64,000 nt of DNA from JADJOY01 sp046331705 [NCBI: bacterium] (GTDB lineage Bacteria; JADJOY01): contig JAXLQJ010000038.1 in the NCBI GenBank assembly GCA_046331705.1, positions 1-64,000 on the forward strand, written 5' to 3'. Within the stretch, counting starts at the first letter, position 1. Each line of letters starts with the position of its first letter. The position numbers and the translations under genes are program-made. Below, in pieces: positions 63,928-64,000 of the stretch. The notes beneath the pieces are model-generated. The model did no database searches. It was not told where the DNA came from and was given only the letters and a program-made list of their open reading frames with translations.

Positions 63928-64000
63928 ATGAAAGCGCTTGGGCGCCATCTCTTGGTGGAGTACAGCGGCTGCGATCACGCAACGCTGAAGGAAGTGCCTC
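63928..64000 (+). CDS. speD: S-adenosylmethionine decarboxylase, N-terminus (cut by window edge)
   Basis: 24 codons are visible: MKALGRHLLVEYSGCDHATL and so on. This is the opening of bacterial AdoMet decarboxylase (the LGRHLLVE and C-D pattern seen in Thermotoga-type SpeD/SpeH). The enzyme makes the aminopropyl donor for spermidine by a self-cleaved pyruvoyl group; the cleavage site lies beyond the window. GGGAGG (63913-63918) is nine bases before the ATG at 63928. In-frame ATGs at 63919 and 63868 (with GGAAGG) are alternatives. Follows the XRE-cupin regulator. Confidence 0.78.
   Translation, partial: MKALGRHLLVEYSGCDHATLKEVP

Overview
The window is a GC-rich (roughly two thirds G+C), densely coded bacterial chromosome segment with no rRNA, tRNA, CRISPR array, insertion sequence or prophage that I could see. 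Gene content and order (recN-secA-argJ; rpsB-tsf-pyrH-frr-uppS-cdsA-rseP-tsaB; ilvC-pssA-leuA-asd; rplM-rpsI-argC), a complete Gram-negative export and envelope set, PilT, a Tad pilus locus and a Wza/Wzc-type exopolysaccharide locus suggest a deltaproteobacterial-grade lineage (Myxococcota, Desulfobacterota or Binatota-like). This assignment is inference from synteny and composition and is not certain. GTG and TTG starts are common, and many neighbours overlap by 4 bases (ATGA/GTGA). No gap between genes exceeds 300 bases; the longest (285, 236, 235 and 217 bases) hold promoters, hairpins, operators or repeats that are listed.

Layout. 1-2.5 kb: end of an unknown gene with a strong terminator, a PEGA lipoprotein, a small exported protein, rarA. 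2.5-15.2 kb: recN, secA, argJ, then the translation/lipid/isoprenoid cluster rpsB to tsaB, in which dxr is missing from its usual place. 15.2-24.7 kb: a DUF465 gene with its own promoter and terminators, ilvC-pssA-leuA-asd, truA-pilT, rplM-rpsI-argC. 24.7-30.4 kb: on the minus strand cysK and a full-length STT3/PglB/AglB-type oligosaccharyltransferase; on the plus strand an operon for sulfur-carrier-protein-dependent cysteine synthesis (CysO-like carrier ending GGA, CysM-like synthase, and a JAMM peptidase fused to a TusA-like domain whose cysteine is replaced by serine). 30.4-35.1 kb, minus strand: HEAT-repeat membrane protein, CtpA protease, a conserved unknown, murI, a secreted unknown. 35.1-44.7 kb: a Tad pilus locus (prepilin peptidase, two TadE paralogues, CpaB, an enlarged CpaC secretin, TadG-like protein, CpaF ATPase, TadB, TadC) with no recognisable Flp pilin. 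44.7-62.1 kb: DUF192 protein, then an exopolysaccharide locus (38-residue membrane ORF, Wza, CpsD-like ATPase, Wzc/GumC-like copolymerase, two radical SAM/SPASM proteins, secreted glycosidase-like protein, Wzy/ligase, three glycosyltransferases, two methyltransferases, FAD oxidoreductase, sugar nucleotidyltransferase). 62.3-64 kb: YdcF-like protein, an XRE-cupin regulator with a palindromic operator, and the start of speD.

How they fit: the first 24 kb is mainly housekeeping. The accessory half concerns cell-surface and sulfur chemistry: assimilation through a protein thiocarboxylate, an adhesive Tad pilus, and export of a decorated polysaccharide. The best candidates for something under-described are the CysO/CysM/JAMM-TusA operon, the bacterial GT66 oligosaccharyltransferase, and the polysaccharide locus with two radical SAM enzymes.
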